From Hemicentrotus pulcherrimus (lineage: Eukaryota; Echinodermata; Echinoidea; Camarodonta; Strongylocentrotidae): a stretch of 28,553 nucleotides of DNA. The position numbers and the translations under genes were made by a program. The stretch spans positions 18,079 through 46,631 of the forward strand of contig BEXV01002213.1 in NCBI GenBank assembly GCA_003118195.1, given 5' to 3'. The notes under the pieces were generated by a model. It saw only the letters and a program-made list of their open reading frames with translations. It ran no database searches and was not told where the DNA came from. Below, piece by piece: positions 1 through 11,380 of this stretch (position 1 is the first letter of the stretch; each line of letters begins with the position of its first letter).

Positions 1-130
1 CTCTCTCTCTCTCTTTTCTCCTCTTTCCTTTATTTTCCATTTGTTCTCATGTGATCACTTGTTATGTTCTTCTCCTCTCTTCCACCATACCGATCTCTCT
101 GTCTCTCATCTCTTCATCCCTGCAACCACC
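1..130. repeat. CT-rich low-complexity tract at window edge
   Basis: The window opens in a (CT)n run that decays into a pyrimidine-rich stretch. It is simple sequence. The open frame across it is Ser/Leu/Phe-rich because of composition only. Confidence 0.8.
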
Positions 131-419
131 GCACTCCACACTAAACCACTCATTGCCCCGCTCCTCCTCTCAAAGGTCTGCTTTGAAGGTCACTCTAAGG
201 TCATGACTTTCATTGCCAGATAATGTGGCTTCCTCATCTTACACAAGACCCATCTCAAGTTCATACGTCCTCCACCTTACTGCGCTTGTCATGGAAATTA
301 CATCTATTTTTTCCCCTAAACTCTCTAGATTAGCAGCTGGCATTTGCTATTAAATCCCATTTAATTTGATTTGCTTTGAAATGTTGAGCTCTGTTATTTA
401 TGGATCATTCTTGGAGGAA

Positions 420-640
420 GGGGCCTTTCTGTTTTCCTATATTTGTTTCCTTTCTTTCATTCTTTTGTTCTTTCTTTCTTTTTATATATCTTTCTCCCTT
501 TTATTCTTTCCTCTTTCTTTCTCTCTCTTTTTTTTTCTTCTTTTTTTTCTCTCCTCCTTTCGCCCTTTCTTTTTCCCTTCTCCCTTTCTTTTTCCCTTCT
601 CTCTTTCGTTTTTTCTTCCTATGTATGAGATCTTTTTTTT
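420..640. repeat. Polypyrimidine (T/C) tract
   Basis: About 220 bases are almost entirely T and C, with TTTCTTTC and TTTCCCTTC sub-repeats. Overlapping open frames in all three forward phases are rich in Phe, Leu and Ser, the signature of a simple pyrimidine tract and not of coding sequence. Confidence 0.85.
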
Positions 641-772
641 ATCAGGAACTAAGGAAGGAATCAGTTCACATTTTTGAACCCTTTTTTGCCCCTTTACCTG
701 AATATGTGTATTTCAATAAAAAAATCAATGTGCAGACAATTTATGAATGTTATTGTAGGCTCAATAACCACC

Positions 773-840
773 TACATGTACATGTATAATAAATGTACTC
801 ATTCTCAAACAAGATTTGATGTACATGTACATGTACACAT
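773..840. repeat. CATGTA-type simple repeat blocks
   Basis: Two blocks of overlapping ACATGTACATGT units (about 773-788 and 821-837) flank a short unique stretch. Each unit is its own reverse complement, so the blocks can form cruciforms. Similar blocks recur at 5857-5899 and as single units across the window. Confidence 0.75.
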
Positions 841-1029
841 CTTATCCCAACTTGAATCGGGAGATTATTTAATTATTTTTACCCAATTTTGGTTCATCAA
901 ATCAATTGACCTTATCAAGGCAGATTCCACCAGTCACTTTTCATTTTCTGCCCGTGACACTACACCTGCACTACACTGATTCTAGGCCAGTTAAGGGATG
1001 ATAAACGCACCCTTTATCAATTGCCTAAT

Positions 1030-1215
1030 GTCGCTGCGAACCCATTCCTATAGTTTGGAGGAATAATTCCTAATTTTTGCCCTTTAAACGAAAATTTAAT
1101 ATGAACCCAAGAGTCCTCTCATTCTGTGAAATATTCTGTGCAAAATATGTACATGCACAAGATATACTGTATTTCGTATTTTGCCTTGAGAGATAGCTAA
1201 TTTTTGCTGTGAAAG
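1030..1215 (+). repeat. Dispersed repeat family A, copy 1
   Basis: This stretch resembles two others in the window, 12015-12190 and 20345-20520. Shared landmarks in the same order are CCATTCCTA near the start, AATTTTTGCC or a variant, a TATGAACC or TGAACCC motif followed by a CTCATTC-like motif, a TCTGTG or CTGTATG motif, then (in copies 1 and 2) a TGTATT..TTTTGCCTTG block and TTTTTGCT(G/C)TGAAAGG. No coding potential is visible. The family is not identified. Confidence 0.6.
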
Positions 1216-1630
1216 GCTGGCTGCTATGGCCTCATATTTTTTGCCTCATATCATTTTCTTTTATGTAAAACGGTAGTCTCCTCCACAAGTCTCATATCAT
1301 TTTCTTTCATGTCACTTCATAGTCTCCTTCCCAGCCTCATAATCATTTCTAACACTGTAGTCTCCTTAACCAGCCTTATATAAATTTGTATCTTGGTGAC
1401 ATTCTGGTTTCCTACGCCAGCCTCCCATTATTTTCTTTCATGTAAAAGTGTAGTCTCCTCCAGCCCCTCGTTAATCTTTTTCCATTTAGATGTTACATTG
1501 TAGTCTTCTTCCCAGGTGTTATATCATGTTATTTCATGTAACAGTGTAGTCTCTTTAACCAGCCTCATATTTTTTAGCATTGTAGTCTTCTTTACCAGCA
1601 TGATATGCCATTTCATTTCCACGTAACAGG
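1215..1630. repeat. Diverged minisatellite, units of about 50-60 bp
   Basis: Roughly seven imperfect units follow each other. The consensus contains CAGCCTCATAT, then CATTTTCTTTCATGTAA, then GTGTAGTCTCCT. TAGTCT(C/T)(C/T)T occurs at regular spacing. Units vary in length and sequence, so the array is old. It directly follows dispersed repeat copy 1. No function is evident. Confidence 0.75.
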
Positions 1631-2502
1631 GAATGTGTACAGACCCTGTTGGATATCTGTTCATCAGCTTTCCACAGTAGTGCGGCATCTTCATATAGGG
1701 TTAGACGAACAGGTTTCTGGAAACTCCTGGTACACAACTAACTCAAAATTTGTTTTAAAATGTTTTCAATGAAATTCCCTTGATGGGAGGGATCTTTTGG
1801 CATAAGAGAGTTGTTTTCCCTTCATCTTTTGGTTGCTCTTTCATACTCCTGAGATGATATTAATATTAAGTTGTTCTTTTACATTTGTCAACTCTTGTTT
1901 AAAATCTTTGACCTATTTGGACCATTGAAAATAAAATCTGTGTTATTGAAAAGTTTTGCGTGTTATTAGTTTTGTTTATTGAAAAGCACTGAAAAGCAAA
2001 ACACACAAAGTTGGGATATTAAACCTACATGGAATTTCCTCAGAAATCTTTATTTGTTCATAATTCAATACAGCTGTTATTTACTCTGCATAATTTGTTT
2101 TGCAAAAATCATTTATTTTCTGCCTGTTAACATTCATAGTCTGTTAGCTTTGATGCTGTGTTCAATTTTTATTTTCTGTCATTACCAAACTCAAAATGTC
2201 CTTTTAAATGAACAGCATTGTAATCCATGCATTAGGCCTGTCGGTCTAACAACCAGGCTGCAGAAAGCTGACATTTATATGCTATACCCCACCAAGCTTA
2301 TTCTTGATATCCCTGCTTTTATGCTGTTCTATTTTTATATCAGTGTCTGCATGAGTTTCATTTATTCTTTATGATACTAATCTTGGATGTTCGCCATGCA
2401 TGGTATTCAGGCATGGTTGATAGTGGCATGAATAATCAACGTCCCTGGTGAAGCATTAGTAGTTCTTTGTGAGAGATAAGTTGAAATGGGTACTCTAAGA
2501 CC
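1631..2502 (+). other. Intronic stretch with no recognised feature
   Basis: AT-rich sequence without a recognisable exon, RNA gene or strong repeat. The open frames in it are short, hydrophobic by composition, and have no splice or homology support. Confidence 0.5.
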
Positions 2503-3254
2503 AGGGAAGTGTTTTACAAAGACTAAGATTAACTTTAAGTTGGACTTAACTTTGGCAGACTGTTCATGCCACTGTTTGCTCTCACCATTATGATCTTTAG
2601 ATGTGTGACCATGATATATACGCCCATTGAGAGACTGATTACAGTAAATGGTGAGAGCAAACAGTGACATGAACAGCCTGCCATAGTTGAGTCCAACTTA
2701 TGCCCTTTTCTAACTGCACTGATTTTCATCGGATGCATCCGGACTATCCGATGAAAGGGTCAGCTAGAAAGCAACAGAGGAGAAAAAGGCGATTAAATAG
2801 CCGATGAAAAGAAGAGAAATAGGCGATTAAATTCTCCTGCGCAAGAGCAGGAGAAATTCTCATTCTATCGATGTGACACAGATGAAATTGCCAGTTAGAA
2901 AACGTTCAGGAGAAAAAGGCGATTAAAACAGCGATTAAAATGGTCAAAGGTCGCAGTAAACATGTACGTGCGCTTTAGCCATAAGTCAGCTGTGCTGACT
3001 TATGGTTGAACATGCTGCATGCTAGCGAGATGGAGCGCGGGCTTAATAATTACGCAATAATTCTTCACTTCTGGCAAGGGCTCGCCATAGCGAGTGAATT
3101 TCACCGGCAGTTAGAAAGCAACAGGGGGAAAACTCAGTTTCACCTTTGTTTACAAAAGGAAAATTCAATCAGTATTTTCTTCGGTGTCACTCAGATAGAA
3201 GTCAGTTAGAAAGCAGTATTAAAGTCAATCTTAGTCTTTGTGAAACGCCCCCCA
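2503..3254. mobile_element. MITE-like element with terminal inverted repeats (about 750 bp)
   Basis: The ends are inverted copies: TTTTACAAAGACTAAGATT near 2512-2530 matches, as reverse complement, AATCTTAGTCTTTGTGAAA near 3227-3245. The match extends about 30 bp with few mismatches. Inside, the block GGAGAAAAAGGCGATTAAA occurs near 2780 and again near 2909, with a shorter relative near 2815. The phrase TTAGAAAGCAACAG also recurs. No transposase frame is present, so it is non-autonomous. A second perfect-looking hairpin (2536-2700) is nested next to the left end. Confidence 0.65.
2536..2700. repeat. Nested inverted repeat, arms 54 bp, loop 57 bp
   Basis: Left arm 2536-2589 and right arm 2647-2700 are near-perfect reverse complements; TAAGTTGGACT at the left end pairs with AGTCCAACTTA at the right end, and TTTGCTCTCACCATT pairs with AATGGTGAGAGCAAA at the centre. 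It lies just inside the left end of the larger element at 2503-3254. As RNA it would form a stable hairpin. Confidence 0.8.
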
Positions 3255-3976
3255 GCAATTTCACAACCCAAATGATCACTTTGAATTTCATATTGGTGCA
3301 TAAACTTTGAAGCAGGACCTCGTAGAAAAGTGTTTGTATCAAGATGAAAACTTCACTATTACCAGAAATCTATCTTACAAAATGTAATTTTTCATACATG
3401 TACATGTTTCTAGACTTTGTGGCAACCAAAAAATGTTAACAAAGGGCAAATCAAACCCCATCTTGAACATAGCTTCTTTTTTTTTAAATGGTGCTAATTT
3501 TGTAAAAATGAGGCAGTGGCATAACTATGCTTATCAATAAGTTCATGTTCATGTTCTAATTTGAACTATAAACCAAACCTATTATAATTAGTACCCTAAC
3601 AAAAGTTTTAATTAATTTCAGGCATGATGCCTGTTGTGTAGAGATGGTGGAAATTTGAAATTCATTTTCTCATGACCTGATGATCTATTTCATTGTTATT
3701 CATAACATTTGTGTACATACAGTACATTCACTTAATCTGTCTTTTCCCCTATTATTTTGTTTTATGTACACATGCACCTGTAATTAATTCCATTTATGTG
3801 AATTCAGTAGGTAATTATAGTTGTAAAGGCTTCATAAATTTCATGATTTAAAGGAATATTATGAATTATTTCTTTAAAATGTTTGTTAACTTAGTAATTG
3901 GTTAATACATTTTAAACTAGTACTTCCAGTATGATAATGTTGTTAGCTTTCTATATCCTGAACAACCTGCTGACTT

Positions 3977-5030
3977 CTGGGGCTCGTTCCTAGAAACCAA
4001 CGACAAGACAGTCATAACTTTATCCGCCACTTACGGAGATGTCTGTGATCTTCCTAAACCGTTTCACCAAGAGAGCACTAGCTAGTATCTCGTGAAATCG
4101 ATACTATCGGCGAGAAGAAGAGTCAAGCTATAGCCTTAGTCGCAATACCACCGGATTATTACAAAAATGATTTGAGGAAAATTGCAATTGTTTAAATAAT
4201 TAGGAATAAAAACAGATTGAAAATGATACCAGAAAATAAGAGATGTAATATACTTAAACATTTGTGTAGATTATACAATGGAAGTACTTGTAAAATATAA
4301 CTGTGAGTATTTCATATCATGACCGGTAAATCAGTTTTGTTCTTGAGATGGGTACCCCCCGGATATTTTCATTTGATAGTTTATAAAAATACACTCTTAA
4401 ATTATTCTTAGAAAAAATACGATGTAATACAATTTATGTTCAATATTTTAGGCATCAGTAAAATATCAAAATTATAACAATTCAACATTCTAAAGGTTAA
4501 AACCCATGTTTTAAACTGTTTATTTTACACATTTGAAGATAGAATTTATCTCGAAAGCAACATGGGTCTGAAGACTAAAGAATACACTTCAAACTATGGC
4601 TTGCCTGCCGTGGCAAAATACCTATCCCTTCGACGATTTTACAATGTGGAAAAAAAGGCGTATAATCAGTTTATTTAAGTGGAAAAATCCTTAAATACAA
4701 ACATGGCATATTTTTCATGAGATTATCAAATACAAAAAATGATAACTCACTGTTTAAGTGAATGTGTTGAAAAATCATAGTTGAAGGATTTATTGTCCTT
4801 TTTTGCCAGCCATAGTCTACCCAATAAATGACATGTGATGGCGCTACCCATCGACTAAATAGTTATGACAGAGATACGACGGTGTCAGAGGCGTCATAAC
4901 TCCTTAGTCAGGATGTTGTCGTTGATCTTGGCAAAGAGGGCTTGATGAAACACGTAGCGGACAAGTTGCTCACTAACTCTGATTTAGTCAAGAAGTTAGA
5001 CTTATGACGGTTTCTAGGAACGGGCCCCTG
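3977..5030. mobile_element. Candidate DNA-transposon relic or MITE, about 1.05 kb
   Basis: The left end (3977-3998) contains CTCGTTCCTAGAAACC and the right end (5009-5030) contains GGTTTCTAGGAACG in inverted orientation, with GGGG/CCCC on the outside. Weaker inverted similarity continues inward, including TTTCACCAAG on the left against CTTGATGAAA on the right. No long frame lies between, so it would be non-autonomous. Target-site duplications were not resolved by eye. Confidence 0.5.
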
Positions 5031-5259
5031 GATGCTATGACCCCCCATAGGCTTAACACAGGGCCCACCCTGCTCCTGTAGGCAAAGGGTCAACAAGAAG
5101 CATTTAGTCAGAAATGACTGAAGCCTTGTTCAAACATGCCGCGGTCAAATGTGGCGTTTTATTGTAAGATGACGTAAAGTAAATCTTCACATTTCTGTAT
5201 CCTATAATACAAAGCTCAGTGAATAAACATGGAGTACCAAAGCTAACAAATCATTTATA

Positions 5260-5507
5260 AGAATTTTTCAATTTGAACTTTATTTTCTGAAAGAGCATCA
5301 AAAAGAATTTCCAAATGTTGAAAACCAATTGAAAATGTATAGACTGAGATATGACCATCTGAATAAAGAACACCAAGTTCCTACAGGAAATCTGTTTATT
5401 CATATGGTCATATCTTGGCCAATACTTAAAATTTTCAATTGGTTTTCAACATTTTGACATTATTTGTTATGCTCTTTCGGAAAATGAAGTTCAAAATGAG
5501 AAATTCT
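5260..5507. repeat. Inverted repeat, arms about 108-113 bp
   Basis: Left arm 5260-5367 and right arm 5395-5507 are imperfect reverse complements around a 27-base loop. Landmarks: GTTGAAAACCAATTGAAAAT against ATTTTCAATTGGTTTTCAAC, GATATGACCAT against ATGGTCATATC, and AAAGAGCAT against ATGCTCTTT. The outer boundary lies about 150 bp upstream of the acceptor of exon 5657-5719, so the transcript could carry a long hairpin just before that exon. Confidence 0.85.
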
Positions 5508-5624
5508 AAAAAAAATTTTTTAAAAAAAAACAAAATAAACAAAAAAAAAAAACATTAAAAAAGAGCTGTTACAAATAGTTTACATACCCCCCAAAACATT
5601 TTTTCCTCTGTAAACGAGCCTTAA

Positions 5625-6280
<656 letters not shown>

Positions 6281-6376
6281 TCTATCAGGGTGTCCTAAGG
6301 CCGCTGCGGAGAAGCTTTCCATGATGACAGGTCCCCCTCCTCCACCCAAATATCAAAGCGATAACAGAGTCCTAGG
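6281..6376 (+). CDS. MYT1-family exon: second half of finger 3 plus Pro-rich linker
   Basis: The first base (T) completes the Ser codon left open by exon 5657-5719, giving SLSGCP and thus the last zinc-ligand Cys. It continues KAAAEKLSMMTG, then PPPPP and KYQSDNRVLG. GCPxAAAEKL after finger 3 is typical of vertebrate MYT1 proteins, which strongly supports the join. The exon ends with GG before the donor GTAAGT (phase 2), and the Gly codon is completed by the next exon. Residues 21-52 plus the split Gly 53. The join uses TTTGTTCAG as acceptor. Confidence 0.94.
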
Positions 6377-7191
6377 GTAAGTCCGATGGCAGCTTGCACT
6401 GTGGTCCATTTCTTACTCTTACCATTAATGTATGTTCACCACTCAATAATCAAAGAGAGAAATGGGGACCTGGTAGGATGACGAAAGCATTTGTGATAGT
6501 AATTGCCTATGCCCTCACTGTGACCGTATGGTAGAAATACTCCCCAGGGAGTGGAGATGGTGCACAGTGTGCTGATTGAATTCGATGACCAGGGTAATAA
6601 TATTTGTAAAGCGTTTGGAGACGATATACTGTATTAAGCGCTATATAAATCCAAATTATTATTACTCTTACCAAATCCCTTATTTTAACCTGGGATTGGA
6701 CATCATACCTACGGTAACCCAAATCCTAAATGTTACCTAAATTGCATCCCTAAACACAACTCTATAACTTTGACCAAATAGAGTGTAGAAACTACCACCA
6801 TCCGAGCAGATGTAAAGTTTCGGTTAAAACCAATTAAATGGATTTAAAATAAAGACATAACATGGTGTAATGGTTGGGAAAAGGAGACTTTGTATGTAGT
6901 CTTTATTTTACATATATTTGAAATCTATTATTAGGTCTAAAAATTGTTTTGTAAAATACTGGGACTACCAAATTGGTAGTGCCAATATTTTGAAAATTTA
7001 AGTTTTTTTGTTAGTAGTAATAACTCAAAGGGTATTAGGAGGAAGTTGACTTAACTTCACAATGCCTTTTTTTTTTAAAACCTTTTTTGAATTATTGTGT
7101 GTAAAATATGACAACTGTTTTCACAGCCAGTTTGATTATGATCTTAAATATTTAAGTTTGAAGCTAACTTTTTATTTGTGTCATTTACCAG
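6377..7191 (+). other. Intron between finger 3 and the MYT1-domain exon
   Basis: An 815-base phase-2 intron. It holds a SINE-like element at about 6440-6665; the remainder is AT-rich and featureless. Confidence 0.9.
6440..6665 (+). mobile_element. SINE/LINE-tail-like element with ATT tail
   Basis: The 3' part reads GTAAAGCGTTTGGAGACG, then AAGCGCTATATAAATCCAA and a short ATT-rich tail. A GTAAAGCGCTTTG...GCGCTATATAAA..(ATT)n end is a widespread 3' tail of SINEs mobilised by CR1/L2-type LINEs. The 5' boundary is approximate, and no clear pol III boxes were confirmed. Confidence 0.55.
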
Positions 7192-8148
7192 GAGACCAAT
7201 GTACTTAAAGGAAGTGGACTCTTTAAGTGGGGTAACAACTCTATCTTCTGCCAACACACCTCAAACTACCCCGATGGAAAAGGTGAACCCTAAGCCATTC
7301 CCTGTAGAATCTATCATGGCATTCAACCCAGCCACGGGACAGTTCACAGCAGCCAGCAGCCACAAGCGCATCGCCCCCAAGGTCATATCAGCTGCAGAGC
7401 TCCTGCCTCCCAGTAAGCGTCCCGCAATGCCCAACGATGGGACGGTGGACAACCGGGAGGCTACTCTTGCGGCAGCAGCGATTAATCTCTCCTTGAAGTC
7501 CCTGCCTCCGGGTATGATGTCCCACCTGGCGTTCCCCATGCAGTTCCCGCCGCCGATGACGCCGCCAAGCTCGGTACAGCAGCAGCCGTTGGACCTTGTG
7601 AAGATGGATAGCAATGGCACCTTGGATCTGAGCATGAAGTCCACCAAGATGGACAACCAACATCACCAGCCCCCTTTGACGCCGCTCTCGCATCTCCCGG
7701 GACCTCTCCAGACAAACACACCCCCGCCGCAATCCCCTATCCCCATGTCGACCCCTTCAAGTTTGGTCCAGCTCTCCATTCCCCAGCCCATCATGCCCAA
7801 CCCCATCTACTCTGGAGCCTACTCCTTCCCGCCCATGTCCCCGCTGGTACAGACATCAGCCAACAACAACTCGCCGACAATCCTCCAGATCCCGCGATCC
7901 TACGATCAAGCGGTGGACTTCTCTGCCTCTAAGAAGCCCCAGTATCCGCTCCTGACTAGTTTCCCGCATACGCCGTTGAGCGGTTCCCTGGCGTCCCTCA
8001 CTAGTTCGTTGGCCTCTCTCCCGGGGTCATTGCCGTGCAATGTTCCTTTGACCTCTGGGGGAGGCATCCTCACCCCCATAGCTCCCAATGCTGTGGTGTC
8101 AACAGGTGGAAACGTGTCCCTGACTGGCTTCGGCAAAGAAGAACCTTC
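7192..8148 (+). CDS. MYT1-family exon: central MYT1 domain with DLS-type motifs
   Basis: A 957-base exon, the largest in the window, from acceptor TTTACCAG to donor GTAAGT, phase 2 on both sides. It encodes residues 54-371 (RPMYLKEVDS to EEP). Its position between fingers 3 and 4 is that of the MYT1 domain in vertebrate relatives, which recruits corepressors such as SIN3. It is rich in Pro, Ser, Thr, Leu and Met, as expected for a disordered regulatory region. Short motifs stand out: AAAAINLSLKSL (about 7472-7507), PLDLVKM (about 7586), TLDLSMKS (7619-7642) and AVDFSASKK (about 7909-7935); PxDLS-like motifs are CtBP-binding candidates. ESIMAFNPATGQF and SKRPAM may be further conserved blocks. 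The exon is more GC-rich than its flanks. The ATG-initiated frame beginning at 7178 includes intron sequence and is not the real start. Confidence 0.93.
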
Positions 8149-9786
8149 GTAAGTACTATCATACATTTGCCTTTATTCCTTGAACACTTGCCTGCTCTTT
8201 TTTTCTGCATGTAGAATTTTTGTTAAAGTAGTGCATAGTGTTGAAATTATTTTTTAAAAAGGAGCAAAAGATTCAACTTTATAACTGAAATAACAGCTGC
8301 TTAACATATGTAAGCCATTCCCTAACAAGTACCAGCTGCATATAGAATGCAAAATATATATACAAACTGTGCATGAAGTTAAGTTAATATAGATAAGTTT
8401 GTAACTCTGAATCTGAACGTCTATATGTTTAATGGTAAAGAATACCAAATTTGAAATGAAAATTGCAGAATTCAAACATATCTGTTGAGAAATATGTTTT
8501 ATAGACAAAAAGTAATTATATGTTGCCTATGAATATGTTTTGTTTGGATGATTTTTTAGATAGGTATTTTGGGTTTAGGATTCAAATAATACCTGGAAAA
8601 GTGGTATGATGGTGATGTAAATGAAGTTGATTAGATTAAGAAAGTCTACAGGTTTATTACTGATGAATTATAAAGCGTGCTATAAACTAATTTTCCTTCA
8701 TAAAAAATAACATCATCCCAATATCTACATGTATGTCATTGATAATACTTAACTCATGCCCATTTCAAGTGTGTAATCGAAAGTGGAGATCAAAGCAAAC
8801 TCAATGATTATGCCATATTCATTTGCATTACAAACTAATGCCATTTGTTGACTAACTAGTATTGTTTCTCTCCACTTTCCCTTTCCCTTCTGTTGCTTCA
8901 TGTGAAATAACTCGCTCCTCATTCCATTTCCAATTTCAAACCCCCCTCCTCTCCTCGACCATCAAAACCACTCTCCCTTTATCACCAATCACATATGTTA
9001 CCTTAAACAGCTCCATGAAAAAGCAAAACAAAATGAGCTTTGTTCCTAAAGCTTTGTTTGAGCCCAGGCGGGAGCCGCTAAGGTAATGGTTACAGTCGAT
9101 CAAATCAGGGGATAATTCTCCAATTGTTGCGTCATGATTCACAACCATTTCTGAATAAAATTGCTTTGTCTTCACTGCATGTCGATGTGAAACATCTTCA
9201 TCAAATGAAAGAAAGTCCATAAATTTGACGCTATGAATAAAGTATAAAATATAAGATCTGTTTTTTGGCGTGGAAAGGTCAATCATCCCCTGGTGGTCGT
9301 GTCTGATGTCAAAATTATGCAAACGCTCGCTGACTGATTTTGGAACATAGAATCGACAAAAGAGGATAGGAAGGGCAATCTAGTGGATTCATAATTTATT
9401 GGAAGTTTGGAAGTTGCCAATATCATATACCTAATTTTTGTCAATTTCTGTTGAAAACAAGTTCTGTGTGATTACTCACAAGAAATGAGAAAAGAAGACT
9501 TTGTGAAAGGCGACGTATTTTCTTCAAGACAGATGAATATAATTAAGACTGACTAATTCTGGTAAAAATTTAATCCAAATTGATATGTGAGACACTAGGA
9601 TTATTGAGTTTACTCCGAGCAATGGAGACAAATTCACAATCTTAATTTCTATGACATCTGATTTGATTAATCATCATTGGCAAGTTAATGTGCTCTTAAA
9701 ACCAGTCAGTGCGTATTTGTCATGATTTTGTAAAAATATATAATGTTGCCTTTATAGTAAAGAGGAATAATTTCTATAGCAAACAA

Positions 9787-10051
9787 AATGGGCCATTTCT
9801 AGTATGGTGTTAACTGGTGTTGTCAACTTTTCTTGGTGGTGTCGGTCAGTTCAAGGTGTCAAACAGCTATTTTTCTCATAACTCGACTTTGGATCACTAG
9901 TTCTGATAACTCTCAATAATCTTAATAACCTTCAACTGGCATTTAAGATTTTAGAAATATATGATTAATCAGAAAAAAAAGGAAAATAAAGGTAATTTTG
10001 TTACCTAAAAAGCTAACACCAAAACAAATATCCAACTTGAAATGGCCCATT
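9787..10051. mobile_element. Short element with 13-bp inverted ends
   Basis: AATGGGCCATTTC at 9787-9799 is matched by GAAATGGCCCATT at 10039-10051, exact reverse complements. Subterminal GGTGTTAACTGGTG on the left resembles, inverted, AGCTAACACC on the right. About 265 bp, no coding capacity; it looks like a small MITE. Target-site duplications are not clear. Confidence 0.5.
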
Positions 10052-10123
10052 AAGTGTTGAGGTGTCACACTACTAGTCCAGTATGCATGTTCGATGTTCT
10101 GTGGGTTAATGGAGCTGTTCATG

Positions 10124-10139
10124 TATATACCGGTATATA
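10124..10139. repeat. Perfect 16-bp palindrome
   Basis: TATATACCGGTATATA is fully self-complementary and sits in the intron before finger 4. It may be chance in AT-rich DNA or a relic of the CATGTATA-type simple repeats. Confidence 0.7.
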
Positions 10140-10406
10140 GATCTAGATATGAATGAGGCAGCTCTGAAACAGTTTGATTACTTTATTTGTATGTGTATCG
10201 ATCCGACTCTCTTTCAATACTGTCATTCATGAAATTGCATGTTTTTCATAAGCCAATGCTTTCATGTGGATGAATACAAAGATTGATCTCCATTTTGAAT
10301 AATAATGAAAAGGCTGAAAATAAATAAAATGAAAAAAAAATTTGGAGGAGAATGAAATTGCAGCATGCATTATTGTCAAGTTTATTTGAATGACATTGGA
10401 TTGCTT

Positions 10407-10634
10407 GGGGGGGGGGGGNNNNNNNNNNNNNNNNNNNNNNNNNNNNNNNNNNNNNNNNNNNNNNNNNNNNNNNNNNNNNNNNNNNNNNNNNNNNNNNNNN
10501 NNNNNNNNNNNNNNNNNNNNNNNNNNNNNNNNNNNNNNNNNNNNNNNNNNNNNNNNNNNNNNNNNNNNNNNNNNNNNNNNNNNNNNNNNNNNNNNNNNNN
10601 NNNNNNNNNNNNNNNNNNNNNNNNNNNNNNNNNN
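10407..10634. other. Poly-G run and assembly gap
   Basis: Twelve G residues (10407-10418) run into 216 N bases (10419-10634). The gap starts inside a homopolymer, suggesting that sequencing failed there. Repeat or intron sequence may be missing; open frames crossing it are artefacts. Confidence 0.95.
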
Positions 10635-11251
10635 ATATTTTGAAGAGGAAATTTGTTGTAATTGATCAGTAAGGCTTTCCCTTCGCAATGATATGAATTT
10701 TGCATCAATTCAAAACACTTTTGCTTCTTGGTGTGACTCCTTTAATAAAACATAGCTTCCCCCATCGAGTTTGCAATCAGTATGATAAGTAACTGTATCG
10801 AATTGCGACCATGCAAATCATGATCATGAACAAATCAGGGCTGCCTCTTACATGAAATTGGTCAAACCTATTTTTTATTTGGTGTATAGAGGTACATTAC
10901 ATGAATAATGTACATGCTATTTATGAAGCAAGGTTGTGTAATGTAAATCAGTATGTGGGGCTGGCATTTTATCCAGAAGACATTCTCCATCAATTACAAA
11001 GTCTGATTATAGTTCTCCAGCAATTTTGCATTTCTATTGATTAATTCATTGTCGCCAGTGGGAAGGGACACCCACATGAGTATTTCTTCTTCTTCTTTCT
11101 CTGAGTGTCCACCAGTGGAACACCTCATGATAAAACTCATAATGAAATCTGGCAATAACCTATTTATATCAAGACATCTTACTGGTAACAAGTAAATATT
11201 TGCCCGTTTGCAATTTTCGTTATATTTTTGTGTTCTTTCCGTATTGACTTC

Positions 11252-11380
11252 CTACTCTCTCTCTCTCTCTCTCTGTCTCTTTCCCCCTCTCTTTCTCTCT
11301 CTCCGTCTCTATCTCTCCCTCCCTTTCATCCTCCCTTTCCTCCTCCCTTTCCCCCTCCCTTTCCCCCTCCCTCCTTCTCA
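11252..11380. repeat. CT microsatellite and CCCTTTCCTC-type tract
   Basis: A (CT)n run starting near 11256 grades into tandem CCCTCCCTTTCC-like units up to about 11375. Purely pyrimidine on this strand. The leucine/proline-rich open frame here reflects the repeat. Confidence 0.85.

Noticed and set aside
366..789. Overlapping forward open frames of 60-130 codons
   Set aside because: They lie in a pyrimidine tract, are open in several phases and encode Phe/Leu/Ser runs; composition explains them.
2407..2738. Two minus-strand frames of 67-87 codons
   Set aside because: They span a near-perfect inverted repeat, which gives similar open frames by symmetry.
7261..8166. Minus-strand open frames opposite the central exon
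   Set aside because: Shadows of the GC-rich coding exon; no recognisable protein.
8862..9086. Possible alternative exon ending near a GTAATG donor
   Set aside because: The peptide is low-complexity, has no resemblance to NZF proteins, and no matching acceptor phase could be established.
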